Of a stretch of 64,000 bases of DNA, positions 1-8,433 are shown in pieces (positions within the stretch are counted from its first letter, which is position 1; every line of letters begins with the position of its first letter). This stretch comes from Planctomycetaceae bacterium (GTDB lineage: Bacteria > Planctomycetota > Phycisphaerae > Sedimentisphaerales > Anaerohalosphaeraceae): assembly GCA_021372945.1 (NCBI GenBank), contig JAJFTK010000019.1:1-64000 (forward strand). The letters are read 5' to 3'. A program made the position numbers and the translations under genes. The notes under the pieces are model-generated. The model saw only the letters and a list, made by a program, of their open reading frames with translations. It had not been told where the DNA came from and did no database searches.

Positions 1-1
1 G

Positions 2-121
2 ATGAGTCAACTCAAAGCCCGGATGCACCAGATCATCTGGCGTCAGGAGGTTCAGAATGTGATCAACTATAGCCATGAAAAAACTGTTATCCGCCGCTTG
101 GAAAAACTCTTGGCGGCCTAA
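2..121 (+). CDS. C-terminal end of an unidentified protein (partial)
   Basis: An open frame enters from the left edge and stops at TAA 119-121. The visible 39 residues are basic and helical (LKARMHQIIW near the start, RRLEKLLAA at the end). The ATG at 2-4 is probably internal rather than the true start. No family can be named from so short a piece. A long hairpin follows 40 bases later, consistent with this being the last gene of a unit. Confidence 0.45.
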   Translation: MSQLKARMHQIIWRQEVQNVINYSHEKTVIRRLEKLLAA

Positions 122-160
122 AATTCGGTCAGTTTGAGTTATATTAATTGATTGAATCAC

Positions 161-195
161 CGTATTCGGGCCGGCTCAGCGCCGGCCCGGATACG
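161..195 (+). terminator. Long hairpin, probable terminator
   Basis: CGTAT-T-CGGGCCGGC pairs with GCCGGCCCG-G-ATACG around a TCAGC loop, about 15 pairs with one G-T pair. It lies just after the stop of the partial gene. The following sequence is only moderately T-rich, so termination is likely but not certain. The rest of 196-360 shows no gene I can support. Confidence 0.55.
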
Positions 196-360
196 TTCTT
201 GCTCTTGGTGACGCACCACGGTTTTCTTTTCAGGGCGCTGCAGGGCCGCCATCAGGATCCATGCTCATTTGACAACCTCCCGGTTTAAGCAGTCCGCAGG
301 CTCACCCTAATCGAGAAATGGTCAGGGTAACATAACGGAACTTCTTTGGATGGATCGATC

Positions 361-504
361 ATGAAAAAATCCCTTTTGTTTGCGTTCGGCGCGGTCCTTT
401 TAATGACAGCCGTCATGCCGGCCCAGTCGCCCGTTCAGGGACTTGCAGGCGGGTTGGATAACGTATTGCGGAGAACCGGCAGGAGCCAGCCATGCACACT
501 ATAA
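361..504 (+). CDS. Small putative secreted peptide, 47 aa
   Basis: A 47-codon frame starts at ATG 361 and ends at TAA 502-504. Residues 1-22 read as a signal peptide (MKKSLLFAFGAVLLMTAVMP followed by AQS), with two lysines, a hydrophobic core and small residues. Its end overlaps the start of the prepilin-like gene at 492 by 13 bases, suggesting translational coupling. The remaining ~22 residues match nothing I know. It could also be a decayed start of a longer secreted protein. Confidence 0.4.
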   Translation: MKKSLLFAFGAVLLMTAVMPAQSPVQGLAGGLDNVLRRTGRSQPCTL

Positions 505-1268
505 AACCGAAAACCAAAGCGTTGATATTAAGGTCCCAGGTGACATCGCCAAATCAGGGTTTTACCCTGATTGAGCTGTTGGTGGTGATCGCCATCATCG
601 CCCTGCTGCTTTCGGTGGTGCTGCCGTCGCTTAATCGCGTCAAGGAATACTCGCGGCGGACCATCTGCGCGACAAACCTGCGGACGATGGCTACCTGGAT
701 CGCATTGTACGCGCAGAGCAGCAATGATTACATTCCGCCCCTGACCGACCGGTACCCGCCGTCGAACGCCAATTATGACGACCAGAAGAGCAACCATTAC
801 GACCGTTGGTGGCGCATTTTGGAGGACGCGACGCCGACCTGGTCGTATTGGAACCTGGGGCTGCTGTACAAGGCGGGTCTGGCCGAAACGGGCGAGGTGT
901 TTTTCTGTCCGTCCAAGCTGGCCGAGTACAAGTACAACGATTATGCCACGCCCTCCTTCCCGACCGACATGGCTATCGGGTCCACGGGCATCCGCATTCC
1001 GTATGCCTACAATCCGATGTGCAAGAGCCTGACGGACCGTCATCGGCGATTCAGAACGCTGGGCCAATTTAGCGCAGGCGGACCGCTCATCGTGGATTTG
1101 CTCTCGACGCAAGCCCCCACGCATTTGCGCGGCTGGAATGTCGCGCGGACAGATGCCAGCGTTGATTTCCGCATCGACCACAGCATCCTTGACGATCTTC
1201 GCGGATCCACGGACATCGCCGGCAAGGACTATGAGACGTACGACAGGATCCTGTTTAAGCTGAGATAA
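492..1268 (+). CDS. Prepilin-like secreted protein (type II pseudopilin N-terminus)
   Basis: This 258-residue protein has a prepilin cleavage/methylation site at about residues 23-50: a Gly directly before FTLIELLVVIAIIALLL. Proteins of this kind are cut by a prepilin peptidase and assembled by type II secretion or type IV pilus machinery. In Planctomycetes and Lentisphaerae they form large families of unknown role, often near secreted glycosidases, as here. The body contains Trp/Tyr-rich segments (DRWWRILED) and a CPSKLAEYKYN stretch matching the usual 'FxCPS' position of such proteins. The leader of about 22 residues is longer than usual; a later start is possible. It precedes the GH67 gene by 90 bases and may be co-transcribed. 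Confidence 0.8.
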   Translation: MHTIKPKTKALILRSQVTSPNQGFTLIELLVVIAIIALLLSVVLPSLNRVKEYSRRTICATNLRTMATWIALYAQSSNDYIPPLTDRYPPSNANYDDQKSNHYDRWWRILEDATPTWSYWNLGLLYKAGLAETGEVFFCPSKLAEYKYNDYATPSFPTDMAIGSTGIRIPYAYNPMCKSLTDRHRRFRTLGQFSAGGPLIVDLLSTQAPTHLRGWNVARTDASVDFRIDHSILDDLRGSTDIAGKDYETYDRILFKLR

Positions 1269-1358
1269 AAAACAAACGCAGCCGTTGCGTTTTATGCGTG
1301 CCTGTGTGCGCCTGACGGCCAGGCTGTAGAGCAACTCTTAACCGTTTAAGGAAAGACC

Positions 1359-3569
1359 GTGAAACACTGTATATTGTTTATTCTTGCGGGCATGCCTGCC
1401 TTTGGCCAAGGCATCGTAATCGCCCCAACGAACCCGGCCGTTCAAGCCGCCGGGGCGGCCGGTGACGTGAACAATAATGGGACGGTGAATTTGGATGACC
1501 TGGTGCTGTTTGCCTCCAACTGGCTCAAGCAGAACTTTCTGGTGAAGAATTATGTGTTCCCCAAAGACGAGACAGGCTACGACCTGTGGCTGCGTTACCC
1601 GGCGATCGAGGATGAGGCGCTGCTGAGTCATTATAAGCAATCGGTACGTGACATCGTGTGCCAGGGTGAAAATGAGACCTTGCGGGCGGCGCGCGATGAA
1701 TTGAGCCGCGGGTTGGATGCGATGCTGAAGCAGGAAACGGCCATTTCGACGGCGCTGACGCAAAGCGGTTCGATAGTGATCGGCACGTCCCAGACATCAA
1801 GCCTTATTGCCGGCCTGGGCTGGGGAATAGAGCTGAATCAATGCGGGCCGGAAGGCTACATCGTACGGTCGGCCGCGATCGATGGCAAGAACGTGACCGT
1901 GGTCGCCTCGTCAGGAAATACCGGCGTGCTGTACGGGACGTTTCATTTGTTGCGGCTCGTGCAGACGCATACCCGTTTGGAAGGGCTGAATATCGTCCAG
2001 AAGCCGCGTATCCAGCGGAGGATCCTCAATCACTGGGACGGCCTCAAGGGCACCGGCAAGGCCATCTACTCGGGGCCGCCGATCTGGAAGTGGAACGAAC
2101 TGCCGGGCAAGATCAGCCCGCGCTACGCGGATTACGGCCGAGCCAACGCCTCGATCGGCATCAACGGCACAGTCGTTAATTCGTTGGGCGCTGATCCGGT
2201 GATTTTGACGGCGGCGTATATCGCCAAAGTGGCGGCGATCGCCGAGGCGCTGCGTCCATACGGCATCACGGTTTACCTCAGCGCCAATTTCGCGGCGCCA
2301 ATGTCGCTGGGCAAGCTGGCGACAGCCGACCCGCTGGACCCTGCGGTGCGGCAATGGTGGACGGATAAGGCCGATGAGATCTGGGCGGCGATCCCTGACT
2401 TTGGGGGCTTTTTGGTGAAGGCGGATTCGGAGGGGATGCCGGGACCGTGGCAGTACGGGCGCACCCACGCGGATGGCGCCAACATGCTGGCTGCGGCGGT
2501 AGCGCCGCATGGGGGCATCGTGATGTGGCGGGCGTTCGTATATGGAAGCGCGCTGGACGAACCGGATCGCATCAAGCAGGCGTACGCGCAGTTCAAGCCG
2601 CTGGATGGGCAGTTTGCGGATAATGTCTTGCTGCAAGTGAAGAACGGGCCGCTGGATTTTCAGCCGCGCGAACCGGTGATGCCGCTGTATGGGGCGATGC
2701 CGCATACGCCGCTGATGATGGAATTTGAGGTGCGGCAGGAATACCTGGGCGCCAGCATTCACCTGGTGTATTTGGCGCCGATGTGGGAAGAGGTGCTCAA
2801 GTTCGATACGCGGTGCGGTGGGCCCGGGATGACGGTCGGCCGCATCGTGGACGGCAGCGCCGAGGGCCATACACTCAGCGGCATCGCGGGCGTGGCGAAT
2901 ATCGGCTCAGACATCGACTGGTGCGGGCATCATTTTCTACAGGCGGACTGGTACTGCTTCGGTCGGCAGGCGTGGGATCATACGCTGACGTCGGAGCAGA
3001 TCGCCGAGGAATGGACGCGGCAGACATTCGGCAATGACCCGCAGGTGGTGGATACGACGGTGTCGATGATGATGGGTTCGCACGAGGCCTGCGTGAATTA
3101 TATGACGCCGCTGGGGCTGCACGTGCTGTGCGGAAGCGATCACTATAATCCAGCGCCGCAGAAACGGATGAGCTATCACAAGGCCGATGTGGCGGGACTG
3201 GGCTATGACCGCACGATGGGCGGCAGCGACGGCGTAAGGCAGTATTGCCAGCCGTATCGCAGCGAATGGAACGACGTGCAGCAGATCCCCGAGAAATACC
3301 TGTGCTGGTTTCATCATGTGCCGTGGGACCAGCCGATGCGTTCGGGACGGACATTCTGGAATGAGCTATGTTACCGTTACCGGTCCGGCGCTGAATATGT
3401 CGAGCAGATGCGGGCGGACTGGCTGACGCTGGAGGGCAAGATCGACGCCGTGCGCTGGGCCGACGTGCTGGCGAACCTGGATGCGCAGGTCGCGCATTCG
3501 CAGCTTTGGCGCGACACGTGTTTGCAGTATTTTCAATTATACAGCCAAAGACCGATCCCGGCAGAATAA
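1359..3569 (+). CDS. aguA: Secreted GH67 alpha-glucuronidase with N-terminal dockerin-like motif
   Basis: GH67 enzymes remove 4-O-methyl-D-glucuronic acid from the ends of xylo-oligosaccharides. Of 736 residues, the first ~17 form a short signal peptide. Residues 35-58 hold a single dockerin-like calcium motif (GDVNNNGTVNLDDLVLF). From about residue 70 the GH67 fold begins. The catalytic signatures are present: DSEGMPGP (acid Glu358), KNGPLDFQPREP (Asp433) and EFEVRQEYLG (Glu461), matching the known acid and base residues of the family. The dockerin-like module is unusual at the N-terminus and single. The gene lies upstream of two GH27 genes on the same strand, so it probably belongs to a hemicellulose side-chain removal unit. 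The start is called as ATG or GTG at 1359, after AAGGAAAGACC. Confidence 0.9.
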   Translation: MKHCILFILAGMPAFGQGIVIAPTNPAVQAAGAAGDVNNNGTVNLDDLVLFASNWLKQNFLVKNYVFPKDETGYDLWLRYPAIEDEALLSHYKQSVRDIVCQGENETLRAARDELSRGLDAMLKQETAISTALTQSGSIVIGTSQTSSLIAGLGWGIELNQCGPEGYIVRSAAIDGKNVTVVASSGNTGVLYGTFHLLRLVQTHTRLEGLNIVQKPRIQRRILNHWDGLKGTGKAIYSGPPIWKWNELPGKISPRYADYGRANASIGINGTVVNSLGADPVILTAAYIAKVAAIAEALRPYGITVYLSANFAAPMSLGKLATADPLDPAVRQWWTDKADEIWAAIPDFGGFLVKADSEGMPGPWQYGRTHADGANMLAAAVAPHGGIVMWRAFVYGSALDEPDRIKQAYAQFKPLDGQFADNVLLQVKNGPLDFQPREPVMPLYGAMPHTPLMMEFEVRQEYLGASIHLVYLAPMWEEVLKFDTRCGGPGMTVGRIVDGSAEGHTLSGIAGVANIGSDIDWCGHHFLQADWYCFGRQAWDHTLTSEQIAEEWTRQTFGNDPQVVDTTVSMMMGSHEACVNYMTPLGLHVLCGSDHYNPAPQKRMSYHKADVAGLGYDRTMGGSDGVRQYCQPYRSEWNDVQQIPEKYLCWFHHVPWDQPMRSGRTFWNELCYRYRSGAEYVEQMRADWLTLEGKIDAVRWADVLANLDAQVAHSQLWRDTCLQYFQLYSQRPIPAE

Positions 3570-3654
3570 ACGGGCGGCCGCGAACGTTTAGAATAGCACA
3601 ACGCCGGTGGAGCCTGCGTTATCACTAAAAACCATGTAATCACACGGGAGTAGA

Positions 3655-5724
3655 ATGATGTCTACTAGAACAAACGGATGTGTTTGGCTATGTTTGGTAC
3701 TGGCGCTGTCGGCCTGCGGCCTGACGGCAGGCAAGACGGTACAGTTGTCACAACTTGATCTTTCGAAGATGACGTGCGGGCTGGAACGGCCGGGCGCGGA
3801 TCTGAATGTCAAGCAGAAGCCGCTTTCGATCGCGGGCCAGGTGTTTGAAACGGGCGTTGGCACGTACGCCGACAGCCTTATGCATGTGGAGTTGAATAAG
3901 GGGACAAAGCGCTTTTCGGCGATGGTCGGCGTTGATGACGCGGCGGGCGCCGGCGGAAGCGTTTGCTTCAAGGTCTATGGCGATGGAAAACTGCTGTTTG
4001 ACAGCGGACTGATGAAGGGCGGCCAGAAAGCCAAACCCGTGAAGGTTAAGACAACCGGAATGAACATGCTGCTATTGGTCGTGACGGATATGGGAGACGA
4101 TAACAAGGCCGATTATGCGGACTGGGCCCAGGCACAGTTCGAGGTGAGCGGACAGAATCCGGCGGCTATCGATGAACCAGTGGAAGCACGCCAGATGCTG
4201 ACGCCGCCGGCGGGACCTGCGCCAAAATTGAATAATCCGGCGGCGTTCGGGGCCCGGCCGGGCAATCCGTTTATTTATCGCATCCCGGCGACGGGCAAAC
4301 GGCCGATGCAGTTTGAGGCCGAGGGCCTGCCCCAATCGCTTACACTGGATGCATCCAGCGGGATCATCACGGGCAACTCGCCCAAAGAGCGCGGCGAGTA
4401 CGCTATTACGTTCAAAGCGACAAACTCAAGCGGACAGGATCAAAAGCAATTCAAGCTGATCGTGGGTAATAAGCTGGCGCTGACGCCGACGATGGGCTGG
4501 AACAGTTGGTACATTCTTTCGAGCGGCGTGACGGACGCGGACATGCGGCAGGCGGCCGACGCGATGGTCGCCAGCGGCATGGCCGACTACGGCTATATGT
4601 ACGTCAATATCGATGACGGCTGGTCGAAAAAACAGGGAAACGAGCCGTACCGCGATGAATGCGGGCGGATCCTCACCAACGAGCGGTTCCCCGATATGAA
4701 GGCGATGACAGATTACATTCACAGCAAGGGCCTGCGGGCGGGCCTCTATACGTCGCCCGGACCCCTGACGTGCGGCAAGTTCGCCGGAAGCTACGGGTAT
4801 GAACAACTCGACGTGCAGCAATATGCGGCGTGGGGATTCGATTTTCTCAAGCATGACCGCTGCTCCTATCGCGGGCTGATGATCGATGACAGTCATTACG
4901 AACATGTCAAGCCGTATGCGCTAATGGGCGAGCTTTTGCAGAACGCCGGACGCGACATCGTTTATAACCTGTGCCAGTACGGGATGGACCGCGTGTGGGA
5001 ATGGGGCGACCAGGTGGGCGGGCAGTCGTGGCGGACGGACGGCGACCTGGGCCGCATGTTCTTTATGCTGTCGGCGTTTCGGGCGATCTATGCCCGCGAC
5101 CTGTCGGGGGCGGACCTGAGCCGGTTCACAGGACCGGGCAACTGGAACGACCCGGACTATATTCTCATTGGCCAAGTGGCCAATCGCTACGTTGTGGGTC
5201 TCGGAGAAGACCGCCAGCGGCGGCATCACAATGCGCGGGACCTGATGTTTGACCTGACAGGCATTGTCAGCAATGATGTCTTTGAGAACGGCAAAGGCCC
5301 GAGTTTGACCGCGAACCAGACATATCAGTATATGTCGATGTGGTCGCTGCTGTCGGCGCCGCTGATCCTTTCGCTGGATATGACGCGGCTGGACGACTTC
5401 ACGCTGAACGTGCTGTGCAACGCGGAGGTGATCGCCATTAACCAGGACTACGCCGGCAAGCAAGGCACGATCGTCAAGCAGACCGGCGACTATATTGTTA
5501 TCGCCAAGCCGATGTCGGACGGATCGACGGCGGTGGGCGTGTTCAGCACCTCGTATGGAACTGAAACGGTCGAGGCCTCGTGGAAGGAGCTTGGCATTAA
5601 AGGCAAACGGATGGTGCGCGACCTCTGGCGGCAGCGCGACCTGGGCGTGGAAAACGGCTCATTCAAGACGACGGTGCCGCGGCATGGCGTGACGATGGTG
5701 CGATTGACGGAGGTCGAGCGATGA
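3655..5724 (+). CDS. GH27 alpha-galactosidase with NPCBM and putative-Ig domains, likely lipoprotein
   Basis: Residues ~1-25 end in a lipobox-like LSAC, suggesting an outer lipoprotein. Residues ~28-170 resemble an NPCBM carbohydrate-binding domain (FETGVGTYADS, FKVYGDGKLLFDSG). Residues ~185-270 form a He_PIG Ig-like domain ending in KQFKLIVG. The GH27 barrel runs from ~275 to 600, opening with TPTMGWNSW. FLKHDRC carries the nucleophile Asp and WRTDGDLG the acid/base Asp. GH27 enzymes cleave terminal alpha-galactose (or alpha-GalNAc) from glycans such as galactomannan. ATG 3655 is preceded by GGGAG. The stop overlaps the next gene's start as ATGA, so the two are coupled. Confidence 0.88.
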   Translation: MMSTRTNGCVWLCLVLALSACGLTAGKTVQLSQLDLSKMTCGLERPGADLNVKQKPLSIAGQVFETGVGTYADSLMHVELNKGTKRFSAMVGVDDAAGAGGSVCFKVYGDGKLLFDSGLMKGGQKAKPVKVKTTGMNMLLLVVTDMGDDNKADYADWAQAQFEVSGQNPAAIDEPVEARQMLTPPAGPAPKLNNPAAFGARPGNPFIYRIPATGKRPMQFEAEGLPQSLTLDASSGIITGNSPKERGEYAITFKATNSSGQDQKQFKLIVGNKLALTPTMGWNSWYILSSGVTDADMRQAADAMVASGMADYGYMYVNIDDGWSKKQGNEPYRDECGRILTNERFPDMKAMTDYIHSKGLRAGLYTSPGPLTCGKFAGSYGYEQLDVQQYAAWGFDFLKHDRCSYRGLMIDDSHYEHVKPYALMGELLQNAGRDIVYNLCQYGMDRVWEWGDQVGGQSWRTDGDLGRMFFMLSAFRAIYARDLSGADLSRFTGPGNWNDPDYILIGQVANRYVVGLGEDRQRRHHNARDLMFDLTGIVSNDVFENGKGPSLTANQTYQYMSMWSLLSAPLILSLDMTRLDDFTLNVLCNAEVIAINQDYAGKQGTIVKQTGDYIVIAKPMSDGSTAVGVFSTSYGTETVEASWKELGIKGKRMVRDLWRQRDLGVENGSFKTTVPRHGVTMVRLTEVER

Positions 5725-7259
5725 AGCGAAACGGCTGGACCATCCTATTGACAATCGGTGTGCTGGTTATAGCGGGTACAGCGTTTTGCGCTGCACCGAG
5801 CGAAGTGGAAGTGGTGGAAGAGGAAGTCATTTTGACTCCCCTGCCGGGACCGCAGCCAAGACTGAATAACCCGACCGTGTTCGGCGCGCGGCCGGGGAAC
5901 CCGTTTGTCTACCGCCTTCCGGCGACCGGCACACGGCCGATGACGTTTGAGGCACAGGGGCTGCCCGAGAGCCTGACGCTCGATGCGGCGACGGGCATCA
6001 TCACGGGAAATTCGCCCAGGCAGCGCGGCGAGTACCCGATCGTCTTTAAGGCGAGGAACGCAAGCGGACAAGCGGAAAAGCAATTCAAGCTGGTGGTGGG
6101 CGATACGCTGGCGCTGACGCCGCCGATGGGCTGGAACAGTTGGTACATCCATTTGTATTACGTGACCGATGCACACATGCGGCAGGCGGCGGATATCCTG
6201 GTGTCGTCCGGCATGGCCGATCACGGGTACATGTACGTGAATATCGACGATAGCTGGTCGAAGGCCGAAGGCCAGGAGCCCTACCGCAACGCTTGCGGGC
6301 GGATTCTGCCGAATGAAAAATTCCCGGACATGAAGGCGCTGACGGATTACATCCACGGCAAGGGGCTGCGGGCGGGCATCTATAGCTCGCCGGGACCGCT
6401 GACGTGCGGCAAGTTCGCTGCCAGCTTTGGGCACGAACAGCTCGATGCGCAGCAGTTCGCAGAATGGGGGTTTGATTTTCTCAAGTATGACCGCTGTTCG
6501 TACCGGCTCATCGAGAACGGCGAATCGGTTTACGAGTATCGCAAGCCCTTTGCGATGATGGGGGCGATCCTGCAGAACGTCAATCGCGACATCGTGTACA
6601 ACCTGTGCCAGTACGGGCTGGGCGACGTGTGGGAATGGGGGGCCCAGGTCGGCGGCAATACCTGGCGGACCGAGCGCGACCTGCGGGCGGCCAGTTTCCT
6701 GCGGACGGGGCTTCGCAACGCCGCCCACGCGCAATTCGCCGGACCTGGGCACTGGAACGACCCGGATTATATCCTGATCGGCTGGCTGGGGCACCGGCCC
6801 GCGCGCGAACAGGGACCGACGACGCCAACGCCGCTGACGCCTAACCAGCGATATCAGCATATGTCTCTGTGGGCGCTAAGCGCCGCGCCGCTGTTCTTTT
6901 CATGCGACCTGACGCAGTTAGACGCCTTTACGCTCAACGTGCTGTGCAACGCGGAGATCATCGCGGTGGACCAGGACGAGCTGGGCGTGCAGGGCCGCGT
7001 GGTAACGGAGACGGACGATTATTTCGTGATGGTCAAGCCGCTGGCCGATGGGTCCAAGGCCGTGGGCCTCTTCAATAAGACCAAATCCAGGCAGACCATT
7101 CGGGTCAGCAGTCAGGAACTGCAAGTTGCGGGCAAGCAGAGTTTAAGAGATCTGTGGAGACAGAAAGATATAGGTCTGTTCGAAGAAGCTTATGAGACCA
7201 CGCTGGAGCGATTGGGGGTCACTGTCCTGCGCTTGAGCAGCGCTGAGAAAAACCATTAA
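5721..7259 (+). CDS. GH27 alpha-galactosidase, tandem paralogue
   Basis: This 512-residue protein has a signal peptide (to about residue 24, FCAAPS), a He_PIG Ig-like domain (~35-125) and a GH27 catalytic domain starting TPPMGWNSW. The nucleophile motif is FLKYDRC and the acid/base motif WRTERDL. It is closely similar along its length to the product of the preceding gene but lacks the N-terminal NPCBM domain and a segment near residue 350. This is best explained by tandem duplication followed by domain loss or gain. Translation is coupled to the upstream gene through ATGA. A terminator follows at 7291-7325. Confidence 0.88.
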   Translation: MKRNGWTILLTIGVLVIAGTAFCAAPSEVEVVEEEVILTPLPGPQPRLNNPTVFGARPGNPFVYRLPATGTRPMTFEAQGLPESLTLDAATGIITGNSPRQRGEYPIVFKARNASGQAEKQFKLVVGDTLALTPPMGWNSWYIHLYYVTDAHMRQAADILVSSGMADHGYMYVNIDDSWSKAEGQEPYRNACGRILPNEKFPDMKALTDYIHGKGLRAGIYSSPGPLTCGKFAASFGHEQLDAQQFAEWGFDFLKYDRCSYRLIENGESVYEYRKPFAMMGAILQNVNRDIVYNLCQYGLGDVWEWGAQVGGNTWRTERDLRAASFLRTGLRNAAHAQFAGPGHWNDPDYILIGWLGHRPAREQGPTTPTPLTPNQRYQHMSLWALSAAPLFFSCDLTQLDAFTLNVLCNAEIIAVDQDELGVQGRVVTETDDYFVMVKPLADGSKAVGLFNKTKSRQTIRVSSQELQVAGKQSLRDLWRQKDIGLFEEAYETTLERLGVTVLRLSSAEKNH

Positions 7260-7290
7260 ACATGCATCTTGATCGGCAGCGTTGAAGGGA

Positions 7291-7325
7291 ACAGCCGCAC
7301 TTGTTGCGGCTGTTTCACTTTTTAA
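7291..7325 (+). terminator. Rho-independent terminator after the GH27 pair
   Basis: ACAGCCGCA (7291-7299) pairs with TGCGGCTGT (7304-7312) around a four-base loop, followed by TTCACTTTTT. It closes the plus-strand glycosidase unit. Confidence 0.75.
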
Positions 7326-7357
7326 ACCTTTCGAGTTTGGCTTAACCTGCTTTGGAC

Positions 7358-8422
7358 CTATTTTAGTTCTTCATCAAAAACGACAGCCACCTTGCCGCAT
7401 TTTCCGCTTGCCATCAAAGCGTAAGCCTCCGAGACCCGATCGAGCGGGAAACGATGAGTGATCAGGTCATGCGGGTGGATGCCCCAGCGAACCAGCCGCT
7501 CGACCAGTTCCTCCATGCGCCAAAGATTGGTGACCCAGGAGCCATAAATCGTTTTTTGGTCATGGATGATATCGGGTGACGGTTGAAAACTGCACGTGCC
7601 GCCCTCGCCCAGGAAGACGATCTTGCCCCACTTGCGGGCCGCCTGAATGCAGGTCAGGCGGGCCTTGTCGTTGGCCGAGCAGTCAACCGTGCGTTCGGCG
7701 CCCATTCCGCCGGTCAGGTCTCGAACCTGCCGGACGTTATCGGGGCCGGCCTTAAGGACAGTATCAAAAAGCCCGAGCTTTTCAGCGATGTCAAGGCGTT
7801 CATCGAGCGTTTCGATGCCGATGATCTTTTGCGCGCCCATTGCACGGGCCAGCATCGCGGTTGCCAGCCCAACCGGTCCCAGTCCTGTCACCAGAACCGT
7901 ATCATTGCCGCAGATGCCGATCTTTTCCAACCCTTCGTAAACGGTGCCAAAACCGCACGCCACCTGGGCCCCGTCCGAATAGGATAACTCATCCGGCAGA
8001 TCGACCAAGTCCTTTTCCTCGGCCAGCAGGTATTCGGCCATGCCGCCGTCGCGCTGCCAGCCATAGGCCCGGCGGTATTTTTCACTCGTACACGAGATCA
8101 TATACCCCCGGCGGCAGTCGTTGCAGACGCCGCAGCCGGAAATATGATAAATGATGACGCGGTCGCCTTCTTTGAAGCGGCGGCAGCCCGGCCCGCTCTG
8201 GACGACCTGGCCGCACGGCTCATGGCCGGCGATCATGCCCTTTTGATAGCCCTCGGGTCCTTTGCCCAAATGTTCGTGATAAATACAGCGGATATCGGAG
8301 CCGCAAATCGTCGACGATTTCATTTTGATCAATACTTCGCCATGGCCGGGAACCGGGACATCAAATGTTTTCAGTTCCACCGTGCTGTTACCCGGTAAGA
8401 TAGCGCCTTGCATCTTTTTCAT
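7358..8422 (-). CDS. Zinc-dependent medium-chain dehydrogenase (sugar/polyol type)
   Basis: The 354-residue protein has the two-zinc MDR pattern. Catalytic-zinc ligands are in TICGSD and GHEPCG, and the structural-zinc cluster is GCGVCNDCRRGYMISC (four Cys). A Rossmann motif, VTGLGPVGLA, lies near residue 180. Such enzymes oxidise or reduce secondary alcohol groups of sugars, polyols or threonine with NAD(P). It is the last gene of a minus-strand set with a fucosidase (11 bases upstream) and an aldo/keto reductase. A role in metabolising the released monosaccharide is therefore likely, but the substrate cannot be read from sequence. The ATG has a second Met at residue 4. Confidence 0.85.
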   Translation of the reverse strand: MKKMQGAILPGNSTVELKTFDVPVPGHGEVLIKMKSSTICGSDIRCIYHEHLGKGPEGYQKGMIAGHEPCGQVVQSGPGCRRFKEGDRVIIYHISGCGVCNDCRRGYMISCTSEKYRRAYGWQRDGGMAEYLLAEEKDLVDLPDELSYSDGAQVACGFGTVYEGLEKIGICGNDTVLVTGLGPVGLATAMLARAMGAQKIIGIETLDERLDIAEKLGLFDTVLKAGPDNVRQVRDLTGGMGAERTVDCSANDKARLTCIQAARKWGKIVFLGEGGTCSFQPSPDIIHDQKTIYGSWVTNLWRMEELVERLVRWGIHPHDLITHRFPLDRVSEAYALMASGKCGKVAVVFDEELK

Positions 8423-8433
8423 TTTTGTATTCC

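Noticed and set aside
1911..2870. Long minus-strand frame (~319 codons) opposite the GH67 gene
   Set aside because: It is an antisense shadow of the GH67 frame: rich in Arg and His, no domain, no ribosome site.
5745..6860. Long minus-strand frame (~371 codons) opposite the second GH27 gene
   Set aside because: Arg/His/Pro-rich antisense shadow with composition forced by the codons of the real gene.
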